Positions 1 through 8,820 are shown, counted from the stretch's first letter. The stretch is DNA of 64,000 nucleotides from Brevibacterium siliguriense (GCF_900105315.1 NZ_LT629766.1:1798001-1862000); one strand, 5' to 3'. Notes: generated by a model from the letters alone, not told the origin. Translations and numbers: made by a program.

Positions 1-2
1 CC

Positions 3-176
3 GCCGCCGATGATTCCGCCGATTGGCAGTTCAGAGAACTGCGCATCGACGCGGACTCGCAGTCCTCGATCATCTCCGGACTCGTCGCCGAACTCGATCA
101 GACCGCCGATGACTTCGACGACTTCGACACCCGCCTGGCTGCCGCACAGAAGTCCGTGGACGAACTCGAGGCCTAG
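3..176 (+). CDS. C-terminal end of an unidentified protein (5' end outside window)
   Basis: An open frame enters from the left edge and stops at the TAG at 174-176, giving the last 57 residues of a protein. The tail is strongly acidic, with several Asp-Asp pairs, and the final 25 residues look like an amphipathic or coiled-coil helix. Codon use fits a genuine high-GC gene. It converges on def, with only 18 bases between the two stops. I do not recognise the family from this fragment, so no function is assigned. Confidence 0.6.
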   Translation, partial: AADDSADWQFRELRIDADSQSSIISGLVAELDQTADDFDDFDTRLAAAQKSVDELEA

Positions 177-194
177 GCGAGCACCGGGCCGAAC

Positions 195-767
195 TCAGTG
201 TCCGAATGGGTCCGGGTCGACTCCCGGCATCCATGACAGGCCCGGCTGGTTATAGCTGTGAGCCTCCTGGGCCTTCTTCCACTTCTTCGACCAGCGCTTG
301 TCGAGACGGTCGACATAGAGGGTTCCCTGCAGGTGGTCGTATTCGTGCTGCATGATGCGGGCGAACCACCCGTCCGCACTCAGCGTCACCGGCGCACCCG
401 ACTCATCGAAGCCGTTGACGGTGACCCTGTCGGCACGTTTGAGGGGAAAGTCGAGACTCGGCACCGACAGGCATCCTTCGGTCTCATCGTCCGGGTCGGG
501 ACGGGTGTCCGGGACCTTCGACGCAATGAGCACGGGATTGACGAAGGTGCCGCGATGACGCACACCGTAGTCGTCGTCGGCATCGAACACGAAGATGGAC
601 TTTCCGACGCCGATCTGCGGCGCGGCCAGACCGACGCCGTTGCTGGCATCGAGGGTCTCGTGCATGTCTTTGACGAGTTCGACGAGATCGTCATCGAACT
701 CGGTGATCTTCTCGGCACGACGATGCAGGACGGGCTCGCCGTAGACGACGATGGGATGAATAGCCAT
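195..767 (-). CDS. def: Peptide deformylase
   Basis: Metalloenzyme that removes the formyl group from the N-terminal methionine of new proteins in the cytosol. The 190-residue product carries the three family motifs: GVGLAAPQIG at about residues 44-53, EGCLSVP at 97-103 (metal-binding Cys) and HEYDH at 141-145 (two metal-binding His and catalytic Glu). I chose the ATG at 765-767 because the protein then begins just before the conserved N-terminal strand. The open frame continues upstream to 872, but that extension has no family character. It is convergent with the partial gene at the left edge and divergent from cysK. The function is certain; the start is likely. Confidence 0.95.
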   Translation of the reverse strand: MAIHPIVVYGEPVLHRRAEKITEFDDDLVELVKDMHETLDASNGVGLAAPQIGVGKSIFVFDADDDYGVRHRGTFVNPVLIASKVPDTRPDPDDETEGCLSVPSLDFPLKRADRVTVNGFDESGAPVTLSADGWFARIMQHEYDHLQGTLYVDRLDKRWSKKWKKAQEAHSYNQPGLSWMPGVDPDPFGH

Positions 768-843
768 GAGGACAATCGTATCGGTCTCCTGAGGCCGTCT
801 CAGACTCCGCCCGACGACACCTCCGCAGTACCGCAGGGACGAA

Positions 844-869
844 ATCACCGAGGCGGCCACCTCGGTGAT
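844..869. repeat. 26-bp near-perfect palindrome upstream of def
   Basis: The sequence reads ATCACCGAGG, a six-base centre, then CCTCGGTGAT, and the symmetry continues into the centre with a single mismatched pair. It lies 77 bases before the def start, inside the 393-base gap between def and cysK. It resembles the iterated CGCCGAGGCG element seen elsewhere in the window. It could be an operator for def or a structural element. The rest of the gap shows only the GAACATGTTC palindrome listed separately. Confidence 0.5.
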
Positions 870-1009
870 CATGTCCGCCGATTGCTCAGCGGTTGTCCCG
901 ATCTGCTGCTGAAACGCGTGGATCGATATGCGACGATCTCGGGTCTGTGATACGCGATGTCATAAAGTTTCGCCCCCAGCGAACAGAGATTGTTGAGCAA
1001 CATATCTGG

Positions 1010-1019
1010 GAACATGTTC
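1010..1019. promoter_or_regulatory. Palindrome GAACATGTTC upstream of cysK
   Basis: A perfect 10-bp palindrome lies about 140 bases before the cysK start. This is a plausible operator position, but I cannot name a regulator. It is not an actinobacterial LexA box, because the half-sites GAAC and GTTC are separated by two bases rather than four. Confidence 0.3.
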
Positions 1020-1160
1020 AGGGTCGGCGTGGTTATGATGAGGGCAAGCCGTCTCGGACCACGAGATGAAAGCTGTCGCTCAACCCCTGCCGGAACATCC
1101 CTGCCGAGTGGTGAGGGGCCTGTGACGGCGGATGCACACAGTAGCGTGAAAGGACTTACT

Positions 1161-2087
1161 TTGACCATCTTCAACAACGTCTCCGATCTGGTCGGCCGTA
1201 CTCCGCTGATCCGCGTCAACAAGGCAAGCGAACGCTCCGGTGCCGAAATCGTTGCGAAGCTCGAATCGTACAACCCGGGCAACTCCGTCAAGGACCGCAT
1301 CGGTGTGGCGATGATCGACGCGGCCGAGAAGTCCGGCGAACTGCAGCCCGGCGGCACGATCGTCGAAGCCACCTCCGGAAACACCGGCATCGCTCTGGCG
1401 ATGGTCGGCACCTCCCGCGGCTACAAGGTCAAGCTGACGATGCCCGAATCGATGTCGAAGGAACGTCGCGCTCTGCTGCGCGCCTTCGGAGCCGAACTCG
1501 TCCTCACCGACAAAGCCGACGGCATGAAGGGCGCGGTCGCCAAGGCCGAGGAACTTGCCGCCGGCGGCGCCGTGCTCGTGCGCCAGTTCGAGAACCAGGC
1601 CAACGCCGAGATCCACAAGGCCACCACCGGACCCGAGATCCTCGCCGATACTGACGGCGAGGTCGACATCTTCGTCTCCGGCATCGGCACCGGCGGGACC
1701 ATCACCGGCGCCGGCGCCGCCCTGCGCGAGGCCAACCCGGATGTGAAGATCGTCGCCGTCGAGCCGGCCGCCTCGCCGCTGTTGACCGAAGGCAAGGCCG
1801 GACCGCACGCGATTCAGGGACTCGGCGCGAACTTCGTGCCCAAGGTGCTCAACACCGAGATCTACGACGAGGTCGTCACCGTCGACAACGACGCGGCCAT
1901 CGAACGCGCCCGCGAGGTCGCGAAGGAAGAGGGCCTGCTCGTGGGCATCTCCTCCGGTGCCGCACTCTCGGCCGCCGAGGCTGTCGCCGCACGCCCGGAG
2001 AACGCCGGAAAGCGCGTCGTCGTCATCCTCCCCGACTTCGGTGAGCGCTACCTGTCCACACCGCTGTTCTCCGAATACCTCGACTGA
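1161..2087 (+). CDS. cysK: Cysteine synthase A (O-acetylserine sulfhydrylase)
   Basis: PLP enzyme that makes cysteine from O-acetylserine and sulfide. The 308-residue product shows the PLP-lysine context NSVKDRIG (Lys about 44), the substrate loop TSGNTG (71-76) and the phosphate-binding [10 protein letters not shown] segment near 180. The start is the TTG at 1161, supported by GAAAGGA at 1147-1153 with seven bases of spacing and by the normal family N-terminus. A longer in-frame reading from 990 has no family character. cysE, which supplies O-acetylserine, follows 146 bases downstream. The two products normally form the cysteine synthase complex. Confidence 0.96.
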   Translation: MTIFNNVSDLVGRTPLIRVNKASERSGAEIVAKLESYNPGNSVKDRIGVAMIDAAEKSGELQPGGTIVEATSGNTGIALAMVGTSRGYKVKLTMPESMSKERRALLRAFGAELVLTDKADGMKGAVAKAEELAAGGAVLVRQFENQANAEIHKATTGPEILADTDGEVDIFVSGIGTGGTITGAGAALREANPDVKIVAVEPAASPLLTEGKAGPHAIQGLGANFVPKVLNTEIYDEVVTVDNDAAIERAREVAKEEGLLVGISSGAALSAAEAVAARPENAGKRVVVILPDFGERYLSTPLFSEYLD

Positions 2088-2104
2088 CAGTGAGTCAGCG
2101 GCAT

Positions 2105-2134
2105 GAGGGCGTCAGACTTCGGTTTGGCGCCCTC
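2105..2134 (+). terminator. Hairpin after cysK
   Basis: GAGGGCG at 2105-2111 pairs with CGCCCTC at 2128-2134 across a 16-base loop. There is no clear T tract. It is probably a weak terminator or partial stop between cysK and cysE. Confidence 0.45.
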
Positions 2135-2233
2135 GCTGTCTGAAGAGTCCCCGGTCGGGCCGTGGCGGGAATTCCTGCGCCCGGATCCGACTTGCACGAG
2201 ATAGACCGAGACGAATGAGCAAGGGAGTCAACG

Positions 2234-2908
2234 ATGAAGGCACTGTGGGCAGCGGCCGCGACGGCCGTGGGTGCGGCCGCCTATGGACTGAGCCGGCCCG
2301 GTGTGCGCGAGACGCTCAAAGAAGACCTCGAGACGGTCAAGCGCCGAGACCCGGCGGCGCGCAATGACTTCGTCTCCGTGGTGTCCTACCCGGGAATGCA
2401 TGCGATCTGGGCGCACCGCGGACTCCACAGGCTGTGGCAGCACGACGCCGGAAAAGTTCCGGCCCGGCTGATGTCCCAGCTCGTGCGGACGCTGACCGGG
2501 GTCGAGATCCATCCGGGGGCGGAGATCGGGCGCCGGTTCTTCATTGACCATGCCAACGGCGTCGTCATCGGCGAGACCTCGGAGATCGGCGACGACGTCA
2601 TGCTCTATCACCAGGTCACCCTCGGCGGTACCTCGATGGCACAGACGAAGCGCCACCCGACGATCGGCAACCATGTGCTCGTCGGCGCCGGGGCGAAGAT
2701 CCTCGGCCCGGTCGTCGTCGGCGACAACTCCGCGATCGGAGCCAATGCCGTCGTTGTCAAGGACGTGGCGGCGGATTCGAGCGCCGTGGGCATTCCCGCG
2801 ACCGTGCGCCCGAAGCGGAAGGACGGAGCCGCCTCGGCGAAGGCAGACGTCGAAACGTCGACGAAACGCCCCGATTTCGTTCTCGAGGACCCTGCCCTCT
2901 GGATCTGA
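2234..2908 (+). CDS. cysE: Serine O-acetyltransferase
   Basis: Transfers acetyl from acetyl-CoA to serine, the first committed step of cysteine synthesis. Left-handed beta-helix (hexapeptide) repeats run from about residue 90 to 190. The conserved DHANGVVIG segment and YHQVTLGG supply the catalytic His residues. AAGGGAG at 2222-2228 gives a good ribosome site for the ATG at 2234. The first 20 or so residues (Ala-rich, MKALWAAAA) are hydrophobic, which is unusual for a cytosolic enzyme of this short actinobacterial type. The product has 224 residues and follows cysK in the same direction. Confidence 0.94.
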   Translation: MKALWAAAATAVGAAAYGLSRPGVRETLKEDLETVKRRDPAARNDFVSVVSYPGMHAIWAHRGLHRLWQHDAGKVPARLMSQLVRTLTGVEIHPGAEIGRRFFIDHANGVVIGETSEIGDDVMLYHQVTLGGTSMAQTKRHPTIGNHVLVGAGAKILGPVVVGDNSAIGANAVVVKDVAADSSAVGIPATVRPKRKDGAASAKADVETSTKRPDFVLEDPALWI

Positions 2909-2968
2909 GTCCGCCCACGGCCTGAGCTCAGGGCGGGACTCGGTTCCGGCTCGAGTGGACTGACCATA

Positions 2969-2998
2969 AACGGCCCCTGCCTTCCGGTAAGGGCCGTT
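2969..2998 (+). terminator. Rho-independent-type terminator after cysE
   Basis: AACGGCCC at 2969-2976 pairs perfectly with GGGCCGTT at 2991-2998 around a 14-base loop, 60 bases after the cysE stop. The T run is short. Confidence 0.7.
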
Positions 2999-3044
2999 CT
3001 GCGCCCCCGGGAATACTTTTGCGACGACTTCTGTTAAGATTTCA

Positions 3045-3071
3045 ACTAGTTACTTCAAAATTGAAGCTAGT
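3045..3071. promoter_or_regulatory. Putative MarR operator before the flavin monooxygenase operon
   Basis: The core CTTCAA-AA-TTGAAG (3053-3066) is a perfect inverted repeat, flanked by ACTAGT (3045-3050) on the left and CTAGT (3067-3071) on the right, so symmetry spans about 27 bp. It sits 55 bases before the start of an operon that itself encodes a MarR regulator, which suggests autoregulation. The AT-rich context (GTTAAGAT just upstream) fits a promoter. The binding protein is an inference. Confidence 0.6.
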
Positions 3072-3125
3072 CCAATGAGAAGGCCGGTCGCGCTAACCGC
3101 GATCAGCCCAGATGCAGGAGGCGTC

Positions 3126-4304
3126 ATGGAATTCGGAATCTTCACCATCGGCGATGTCACCACCGACCCGACCGACGGCACCACCGTCAGCGAACACCAG
3201 CGGATCAAGAACACCGTCGAGATCGCCAAGAAGGCAGAAGAGGTCGGCCTCGACGTCTTCGCCACCGGTCAGCACCACAACCCGCCCTTTGTGGCGCCGG
3301 CGAACCCGCCGGTCCTGCTGGCCAACATCGCCGCGCAGACGGAGAGGCTCGAACTCTCCACGGCGACCACCCTCATCACCACGACCGATCCCGTGCGCAT
3401 CGCCGAGGACTACTCGTACGCGCAGCACCTCTCCGATGGTCGTGTCAGCCTGATCATGGGCCGCGGCAACACCGGGCCGGTCTATCCCTGGTTCGGCAAG
3501 GACATCCGCGCAGGCATCCCGTTGGCCGTGGAGAACTACAACCTCCTCTACCGTCTGTGGCGTGAGAAGAACATCGACTGGGAAGGCAAGTTCCGCACCC
3601 CGCTGAACGGCTTCACCGTCACACCGACCCCGCTGGACGAGGTCCCGCCGTTCGTATGGCACGGTTCGATCCGCAGCCCCGAGATCGCCGAACAGGCCGC
3701 CTACTACGGCGACGGGTTCTTCCACAACAACATCTTCTGGCCGACCTCGCACACCGCCCGGATGGTTCAGCTCTACCGTCAGCGCTATGAGTACTACGGC
3801 CACGGAAAGGCCAGCCAGGCGATCGTCGGGCTCGGCGGTCAGGTGTTCATGCGCAAGAACTCCCAGGATGCCGTCCGCGAGTTCCGTCCCTACTTCGACA
3901 ACGCCCCGGTTTACGGTCACGGACCCAGCCTCGAGGACTTCTCGACGCAGACACCGCTGACCGTCGGTTCGCCGCAGCAGGTCATCGAGCGCACCCTGAG
4001 CTTCCGCGACTGGGCTGGTGACTACCAGCGGCAGCTCTTCCTCATCGACCATGCGGGCCTGCCGCAGAAGACGGTGCTCGAACAGCTCGACCTCCTCGGC
4101 GAAGAGGTCATCCCCGTCCTCCGCGAGGAGTTCGCAAAGGGCCGCCCGGCGGACGTTCCCGATGCCCCGACCCATGAATCCCTGGTCATCCGGCACCGCG
4201 AAGGCCGGGACCCGATTCCCGGCGGTGGTGAAGGATCACGCGCTTTCGAGGACCGGCAGGCACGCGCCGCCGAAGCGGCACAGGAAGGAGCCGATCAGGC
4301 ATGA
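3126..4304 (+). CDS. LLM-class flavin-dependent monooxygenase (CE1758 type)
   Basis: Luciferase-like TIM-barrel oxidoreductase that uses reduced flavin and oxygen. The substrate is unknown. The N-terminus MEFGIFTIGDV, the QHHNPPF segment near residue 57 and the GRGNTGPVYPWFG loop are typical of the CE1758-like LLM subfamily. The product has 392 residues. I placed the start at ATG 3126 behind a strong AGGAGG at 3116-3121 rather than the earlier in-frame start at 3075. Its stop overlaps the next gene by four bases (ATGA). The next gene is the CE1759-type FMN reductase, the partner usually found beside this subfamily. A MarR gene follows, so redox or electrophile-responsive expression is likely. 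Confidence 0.85.
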   Translation: MEFGIFTIGDVTTDPTDGTTVSEHQRIKNTVEIAKKAEEVGLDVFATGQHHNPPFVAPANPPVLLANIAAQTERLELSTATTLITTTDPVRIAEDYSYAQHLSDGRVSLIMGRGNTGPVYPWFGKDIRAGIPLAVENYNLLYRLWREKNIDWEGKFRTPLNGFTVTPTPLDEVPPFVWHGSIRSPEIAEQAAYYGDGFFHNNIFWPTSHTARMVQLYRQRYEYYGHGKASQAIVGLGGQVFMRKNSQDAVREFRPYFDNAPVYGHGPSLEDFSTQTPLTVGSPQQVIERTLSFRDWAGDYQRQLFLIDHAGLPQKTVLEQLDLLGEEVIPVLREEFAKGRPADVPDAPTHESLVIRHREGRDPIPGGGEGSRAFEDRQARAAEAAQEGADQA

Positions 4305-5011
4305 GCACGAAGGCGATGCACATCGTGGCCGTGACTACCTCGCTCAGCGAGGACTCGACAACGCTCAAACTCACGAACCGGATCCTCGGCCAAGCCGCCT
4401 CGGCGGGGGAGTCGGTGAGCATCGACGTGACCACGGACGTCATCAACGTCCGCAACCTCGCCACCGCACTCACGGATATGACCCTGACAGGGTTCCGCTC
4501 CGAAGCCCTCGAATCGGCCTTCGCAGCCATCGCCGCAGCCGATGCGATCGTCACCGTCGCACCGGTGTACAAGGCCGCCCCGGTCGGCCTGCACGCCCTG
4601 TTCTGGCAGCTCATCGACGACAGGGCGCTGAACGGCAAGCCAGTGCTCATCGCCTCCACAGGCGGCACGGCGCGCCATTCCCTGGCCGGAGATGCGGTGC
4701 TGCGGCCGATGCTGTCCTACCTCAAGGGCATCGTCGTGCCCACGACGGTCTTCGCCGCGACCGACGACTGGGGGACCGTCGAAGGCGGCCGGGCGCTGTC
4801 CGCTCGGATCCGTCAGGCAGGAGAGGAGCTCGTGTCCCTGACCGCGACGATCATCGGGGCCGGACACGACGACCTCGCCGAGGTGGCCGACCCCGATTCG
4901 AGTGCAGGTGCAGCGGCGGTTGGGACCCAGCGGGCGTCTGAGAATCGCGGAATCGTCGACGAATTCGACCCTTCGAACGTGACCCCGTTCGCGCAGCTGC
5001 TCGAGGGCTGA
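4301..5011 (+). CDS. NADPH-dependent FMN reductase (CE1759 type)
   Basis: Flavodoxin-fold reductase that would supply reduced FMN to the LLM monooxygenase encoded immediately upstream. The first 190 or so residues form the fold, with an early VAVTTSLSEDSTTLKL phosphate-binding loop and a central VTVAPVYKAAPVGLHALF flavin-contact segment of the MsuE/SsuE type. The last 40 residues are acidic and variable. It has 236 residues and starts at an ATGA overlap with the monooxygenase, so translation is probably coupled. Confidence 0.85.
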   Translation: MSTKAMHIVAVTTSLSEDSTTLKLTNRILGQAASAGESVSIDVTTDVINVRNLATALTDMTLTGFRSEALESAFAAIAAADAIVTVAPVYKAAPVGLHALFWQLIDDRALNGKPVLIASTGGTARHSLAGDAVLRPMLSYLKGIVVPTTVFAATDDWGTVEGGRALSARIRQAGEELVSLTATIIGAGHDDLAEVADPDSSAGAAAVGTQRASENRGIVDEFDPSNVTPFAQLLEG

Positions 5012-5012
5012 G

Positions 5013-5480
5013 ATGACGGAGATCAGATTCGGGCTCGGGAGGGAGGCGCTGGCGCAGACCGCGTGGCGGACCTATTTCGAGACCTCGCAGCGAATCCGTC
5101 AGGCACTTGAGGTCCAGCTCAAGGACGATGCGGGGCTCGACGTCAGCGACTACAACACTCTGCTCCTGCTGTGGGAGGCTCCGGAGAGGACGCTGACGAT
5201 GAGCGCCCTGGCGAAGAAGCTCGTCTTCTCGCCGTCGCGGCTGAACTATCGGATCAAGGTCCTCGTCGACGCGGGGCTGGTGACGAAGTCCCAATGCCTC
5301 GACGACGGGCGTGCCCACAATGTGGCGCTGACCGAGGCGGGAGCGCGGGCATTCCTGTCCGCCGGATCCCAGCACAAGGGGTATGTCGACGAGATCTTCT
5401 TCGACCATGTCAGCGATGCCGAACTCGAGGTGATCGAGGCTGTGTTCTCTCGAATCGGGGATGCTCTGCCCGAGCGGTGA
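5013..5480 (+). CDS. MarR-family transcriptional regulator
   Basis: A 155-residue winged-helix regulator. The DNA-binding region is near residues 55-95: a helix-turn-helix (LTMSALAKKLVFSPSRLNY) followed by a wing ending in DDGRAHNVALTEAG, as in MarR proteins. ATG 5013 lies one base after the stop of the FMN reductase, so the three genes form one operon. It probably represses that operon through the inverted repeat at 3045-3071. Its ligand cannot be read from the sequence. Confidence 0.9.
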   Translation: MTEIRFGLGREALAQTAWRTYFETSQRIRQALEVQLKDDAGLDVSDYNTLLLLWEAPERTLTMSALAKKLVFSPSRLNYRIKVLVDAGLVTKSQCLDDGRAHNVALTEAGARAFLSAGSQHKGYVDEIFFDHVSDAELEVIEAVFSRIGDALPER

Positions 5481-5502
5481 GGCGGCGTGCCACAATGAGG
5501 GC

Positions 5503-6447
5503 ATGTCCACCGCCACAATCGCCTTCCCGAACTCCGAGCTCCGCAACCGTGTGATCGCTCAGATCCCTGCACACCAGCGGACGAACGTCGACCTCGTCGT
5601 CTTCTCCGACGCCGAACGTTCGGCCAAGCTCAGCCGCGACGACGTCGACATCGTCGTCCTGCCGTACCTCGATTCCGGGCCGACGATCGAGCTGCTCGAC
5701 GAGTTGCCCAACCTGCGGATGGTCATCACTCAGACCACCGGATTCGACCCCGTCTCCCATCTTCCCGAGCGCGGGATCCAGGTCGCAACCGCCTCCGGTG
5801 TCCACACCGGAGGCACCGCCGAACTCGCTTTGGCGCTGACCCTGGCCAGCCTGCGCGGAATCGACGACGCCGTGCGTTCACAGGTCTCGCGAGTGTGGGA
5901 GCACCATCGCTACCGTTCGCTGCAGGACCGGCGCGTGATGATCATCGGCGTCGGTGAGATCGGCTCGGCCATCGCTGATCGCTTCGACCCCTTCGAGGTC
6001 CAGCTCACCCGCGTGGCCTCGACGGCCCGTGAGGACGAGCGCGGGAAGATCCACGGCGTCGACGAGCTGCCGAAGCTGCTGCCTCACACCGAGGTGGTTG
6101 TGCTCATCACCCCGCTCAATGAGGGCACCCACCACCTCGTCGACGAGAAGTTCCTCAGCCAGCTTCCCGACAATGCCCTCATCGTCAACGTCGCTCGCGG
6201 CAAGGTCGTCGACACGGATGCGCTCGTGGCAGAGCTGGCCACCGGGCGACTCCATGCCGCACTCGACGTCACCGACCCGGAGCCGCTGCCGCGCAACCAC
6301 GCGCTGTGGGGGACTCCGAACACCCTCATCACACCTCATGTCGGAGGTGACACCTCGGCGTTCGAACCACGGGTCGTGAAGATCCTCGCCGAGCAGGTCA
6401 GGCGGATCAACGATGGTCAGCAGCCGCTCAACCTCATCAAAGCCTGA
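5503..6447 (+). CDS. D-isomer-specific 2-hydroxyacid dehydrogenase
   Basis: NAD(P)-dependent dehydrogenase that interconverts a 2-oxoacid and a D-2-hydroxyacid. The 314-residue product shows the Rossmann motif VMIIGVGEIGSAIA near residue 150, the VNVARGKVVD segment with the substrate Arg, DPEPLP with the catalytic Glu region, and TPHVGGDT with the catalytic His. ATG 5503 follows a GAGGG sequence directly. An earlier in-frame start at 5461 would overlap the MarR gene. The substrate is unknown. The neighbouring flavin operon gives no firm link. Confidence 0.85.
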   Translation: MSTATIAFPNSELRNRVIAQIPAHQRTNVDLVVFSDAERSAKLSRDDVDIVVLPYLDSGPTIELLDELPNLRMVITQTTGFDPVSHLPERGIQVATASGVHTGGTAELALALTLASLRGIDDAVRSQVSRVWEHHRYRSLQDRRVMIIGVGEIGSAIADRFDPFEVQLTRVASTAREDERGKIHGVDELPKLLPHTEVVVLITPLNEGTHHLVDEKFLSQLPDNALIVNVARGKVVDTDALVAELATGRLHAALDVTDPEPLPRNHALWGTPNTLITPHVGGDTSAFEPRVVKILAEQVRRINDGQQPLNLIKA

Positions 6448-6528
6448 CATTCTGGCGCAGAGCTGAGGTGCCGCCATTAGGTCACGTGACTCTGGCCTAA
6501 GCGGGCCCGGAACACCGCAGTGATGTCG

Positions 6529-6572
6529 GACTCTCGCGTGGTGCCCAGAAGAGGTTCCACCATGCGAGAGTC
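6529..6572 (+). promoter_or_regulatory. Long hairpin in the ilvD leader
   Basis: GACTCTCGCGTGGTG at 6529-6543 pairs with CACCATGCGAGAGTC at 6558-6572. This is a 15-bp stem with one G-U pair and a 14-base loop, ending 38 bases before the ilvD start. The perfect 10-bp palindrome GTCACGTGAC at 6481-6490 lies upstream. No T tract follows the stem, so it may be an operator, an RNA control element or an mRNA-stabilising fold rather than a simple terminator. Confidence 0.5.
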
Positions 6573-6610
6573 TGGCGTGCGGATGCTGAAATCGGGCGTA
6601 GCATGCCTGC

Positions 6611-8323
6611 ATGAGCATCGATACAGACAACACCACACCCGACATCAAACCCCGTTCCCGCGATGTCACGGACGGCCTCGAGGCCACCGCCGCACGCGGA
6701 ATGCTCCGCGCAGTCGGCATGGGCGACGATGACTGGGTGAAGCCGCAGATCGCGATCGCGACCTCGTGGAACGAGATCACCCCCTGCAACATGTCGCTGC
6801 AGCGCCTCGGCTCGGCCGCCAAGGAAGGCGTCCACGAGGCCGGCGGCTTCCCGCTGGAATTCGGCACCATCTCCGTTTCGGACGGAATCTCGATGGGCCA
6901 CGAGGGAATGCACTACTCGCTGGTCTCTCGTGAGGTCATCACCGACTCCGTCGAGACCGTGATGAGTGCCGAACGCCTCGACGGCTCCGTGCTCATGGCC
7001 GGCTGCGACAAGTCGATCCCCGGAATGCTCATGGCCTCCGCTCGCCTCGGACTCTCCAGCGTCTTCCTCTACAACGGTTCGATCATGCCCGGAACCGCAA
7101 AGATGGAGGACGGCTCGGAGAAGGAAGTCACCCTCATCGACGCCTTCGAAGCCGTCGGCGCCTGCCGGGCCGGCACCATGTCCCAGAAGGACGTCGACGC
7201 CATCGAACGCGCCGTCTGCCCCGGTGAGGGCGCCTGTGGCGGTATGTACACGGCGAACACGATGGCCTCGGCCGCCGAGGCTATGGGCATGTCGCTGCCG
7301 GGTTCGGCCGCTCCGCCGGCCATCCACCGCAACCGCACGATGTTCGCTCGCAAGTCCGGCGAGGCGGTCGTGAACATGCTGCGTCAGGGCATCACAGCGC
7401 GCGACATCATCACCCGCGAATCGCTGCACAATGCCATCGCCGTGGTCATGGCATTCGGCGGTTCGACGAACGCCGTTCTCCACCTGCTGGCGATCGCCCA
7501 TGAGGCCGGAGTGGTGCTCGAGCTCGATGACTTCAACCGCATCGGCGACAAGGTCCCGCACCTGGGCAACGTCAAGCCCTTCGGCCAGTACGTGATGAAC
7601 GATGTCTTCAAGATCGGCGGCGTGCCCGTGATCATGAAGGCCCTCCTCGACGCCGGTCTGCTCAACGGTGACTGCATGACGGTCACCGGCAAGACCGTGG
7701 CCGAAAACCTCGAGTCGATCAATCCGCCGGATCCGGACGGGAAGATCCTGCGCGCCCTCAATAACCCGATCCATGCCACCGGTGGTCTCACCGTTCTGCA
7801 GGGATCGCTGGCGCCCGAGGGCGCCGTCGTGAAGTCCGCAGGCTTCGACGCCGACGTCTTCGAAGGCACCGCTCGCGTCTTCAACCAGGAGAAGCCGGCG
7901 ATGGATGCCGTGCTCAACGGTGAGTTGAAGAAGGGCGACGTCGTCGTCATCCGCTACGAAGGACCCAAGGGCGGACCCGGAATGCGCGAGATGCTCGCGA
8001 TCACCGGCGCCATCAAGGGCGCGGGCATCGGCAAGGACGTCCTGCTGCTCACCGACGGCCGCTTCTCCGGCGGTTCGACCGGTCTGTGCATCGGGCACAT
8101 CGCTCCCGAGGCTGTTGACGGCGGCCCGATCGCGCTCGTCGAGGACGGAGACAAGATCACGGTCGACATCGCGGCCCGCTCGATCGAACTCCACGTTGAC
8201 GAGGAGGTGCTGGCAGAGCGCCGCAAGACCTGGACGCTGCCCGAGAACCACCGCCTCACCGGTGTGCTCGGCAAGTACGCGAAGCTCGTGCAGTCGGCCT
8301 CGAAAGGCGCGGTCTGCTTCTGA
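6611..8323 (+). CDS. ilvD: Dihydroxy-acid dehydratase
   Basis: Iron-sulfur enzyme of valine and isoleucine synthesis that dehydrates 2,3-dihydroxy-3-methylvalerate or -isovalerate. The 570-residue, full-length product has the cluster and metal motifs CDKSIPGM near residue 130 and [14 protein letters not shown] near 205, plus the C-terminal [15 protein letters not shown] signature. The ATG at 6611 has only a weak ribosome site. The gene is monocistronic, lies 20 kb from ilvBNC and ends at a very strong hairpin. Control may act through the leader hairpin at 6529-6572. Confidence 0.97.
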   Translation: MSIDTDNTTPDIKPRSRDVTDGLEATAARGMLRAVGMGDDDWVKPQIAIATSWNEITPCNMSLQRLGSAAKEGVHEAGGFPLEFGTISVSDGISMGHEGMHYSLVSREVITDSVETVMSAERLDGSVLMAGCDKSIPGMLMASARLGLSSVFLYNGSIMPGTAKMEDGSEKEVTLIDAFEAVGACRAGTMSQKDVDAIERAVCPGEGACGGMYTANTMASAAEAMGMSLPGSAAPPAIHRNRTMFARKSGEAVVNMLRQGITARDIITRESLHNAIAVVMAFGGSTNAVLHLLAIAHEAGVVLELDDFNRIGDKVPHLGNVKPFGQYVMNDVFKIGGVPVIMKALLDAGLLNGDCMTVTGKTVAENLESINPPDPDGKILRALNNPIHATGGLTVLQGSLAPEGAVVKSAGFDADVFEGTARVFNQEKPAMDAVLNGELKKGDVVVIRYEGPKGGPGMREMLAITGAIKGAGIGKDVLLLTDGRFSGGSTGLCIGHIAPEAVDGGPIALVEDGDKITVDIAARSIELHVDEEVLAERRKTWTLPENHRLTGVLGKYAKLVQSASKGAVCF

Positions 8324-8393
8324 TCCAGCTCAAGGTCCGTTGCTGACTCTGCTCGCCTTCGGGCGACGCACTACGGCACGGACTGAATCCACT

Positions 8394-8437
8394 ATCGCCG
8401 AGGCGGTGCAGACATGAGTCTGCACCGCCTCGGCGAT
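8394..8437. terminator. Perfect 20-bp stem after ilvD, built on two copies of the decamer repeat
   Basis: The arm at 8394-8413 and the arm at 8418-8437 are exact reverse complements around the loop ATGA. Each arm contains the iterated decamer (8396-8405 and 8426-8435). A short T run follows. It lies 70 bases after the ilvD stop and probably ends that transcript. Confidence 0.8.
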
Positions 8438-8820
8438 TTCGCTGCGCAACGTGCCGACGACGGCACGAGCAGATCAGGCGGCGCGACACGAAACTACAGT
8501 TACCGAAAAGTTACTTCGGCGTGTCGCGCGAATTCCCGGGGGACACGCGGCCTTGTCGCAATCGATACTGCAGAGGAAGTTTGTGTGACGTGTCACATGC
8601 GGTTACAGTGCAAATTACGTTCAGTCGTTTATGAGGAGCCATTGAGGTTCTACTGAGCTCGGCTGACCTGCGCACCGCATATTCCAAAGGACCCTTGAGC
8701 ATTGATGATTGTCACTTCCTTCCCGATCCGCTATGAGATCTATTGTCAGCTTCCCGGACCGATGCACCATTCCGCCGACAAGTTCGAAGGCAGACTGATC
8801 CCTGTGTCGTAGTCGGCGCC
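8438..8820. other. Gene-free region before the peptide transporter, with a TGTGAC-GT-GTCACA palindrome
   Basis: I see no convincing gene in these 383 bases; a short open frame at 8414-8656 lacks a ribosome site and family character. The clear feature is the 14-bp palindrome TGTGAC-GT-GTCACA at 8583-8596. It resembles the half-sites TGTGA and TCACA of CRP/GlxR regulators, but with a four-base spacer rather than the usual six. The promoter of the peptide transporter operon should lie here. Confidence 0.45.

Noticed and set aside
1010..1019. LexA (SOS) box upstream of cysK
   Set aside because: GAACATGTTC has half-sites two bases apart; actinobacterial LexA boxes need four.
6497..8251. 584-codon leftward open frame opposite ilvD
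   Set aside because: Complementary-frame artefact of a high-GC gene; His/Asp/Gly-rich with no domain signal, while ilvD on the other strand is complete.
8414..8656. 80-codon open frame after ilvD
   Set aside because: Begins inside the terminator loop, has no ribosome site and no recognisable character.
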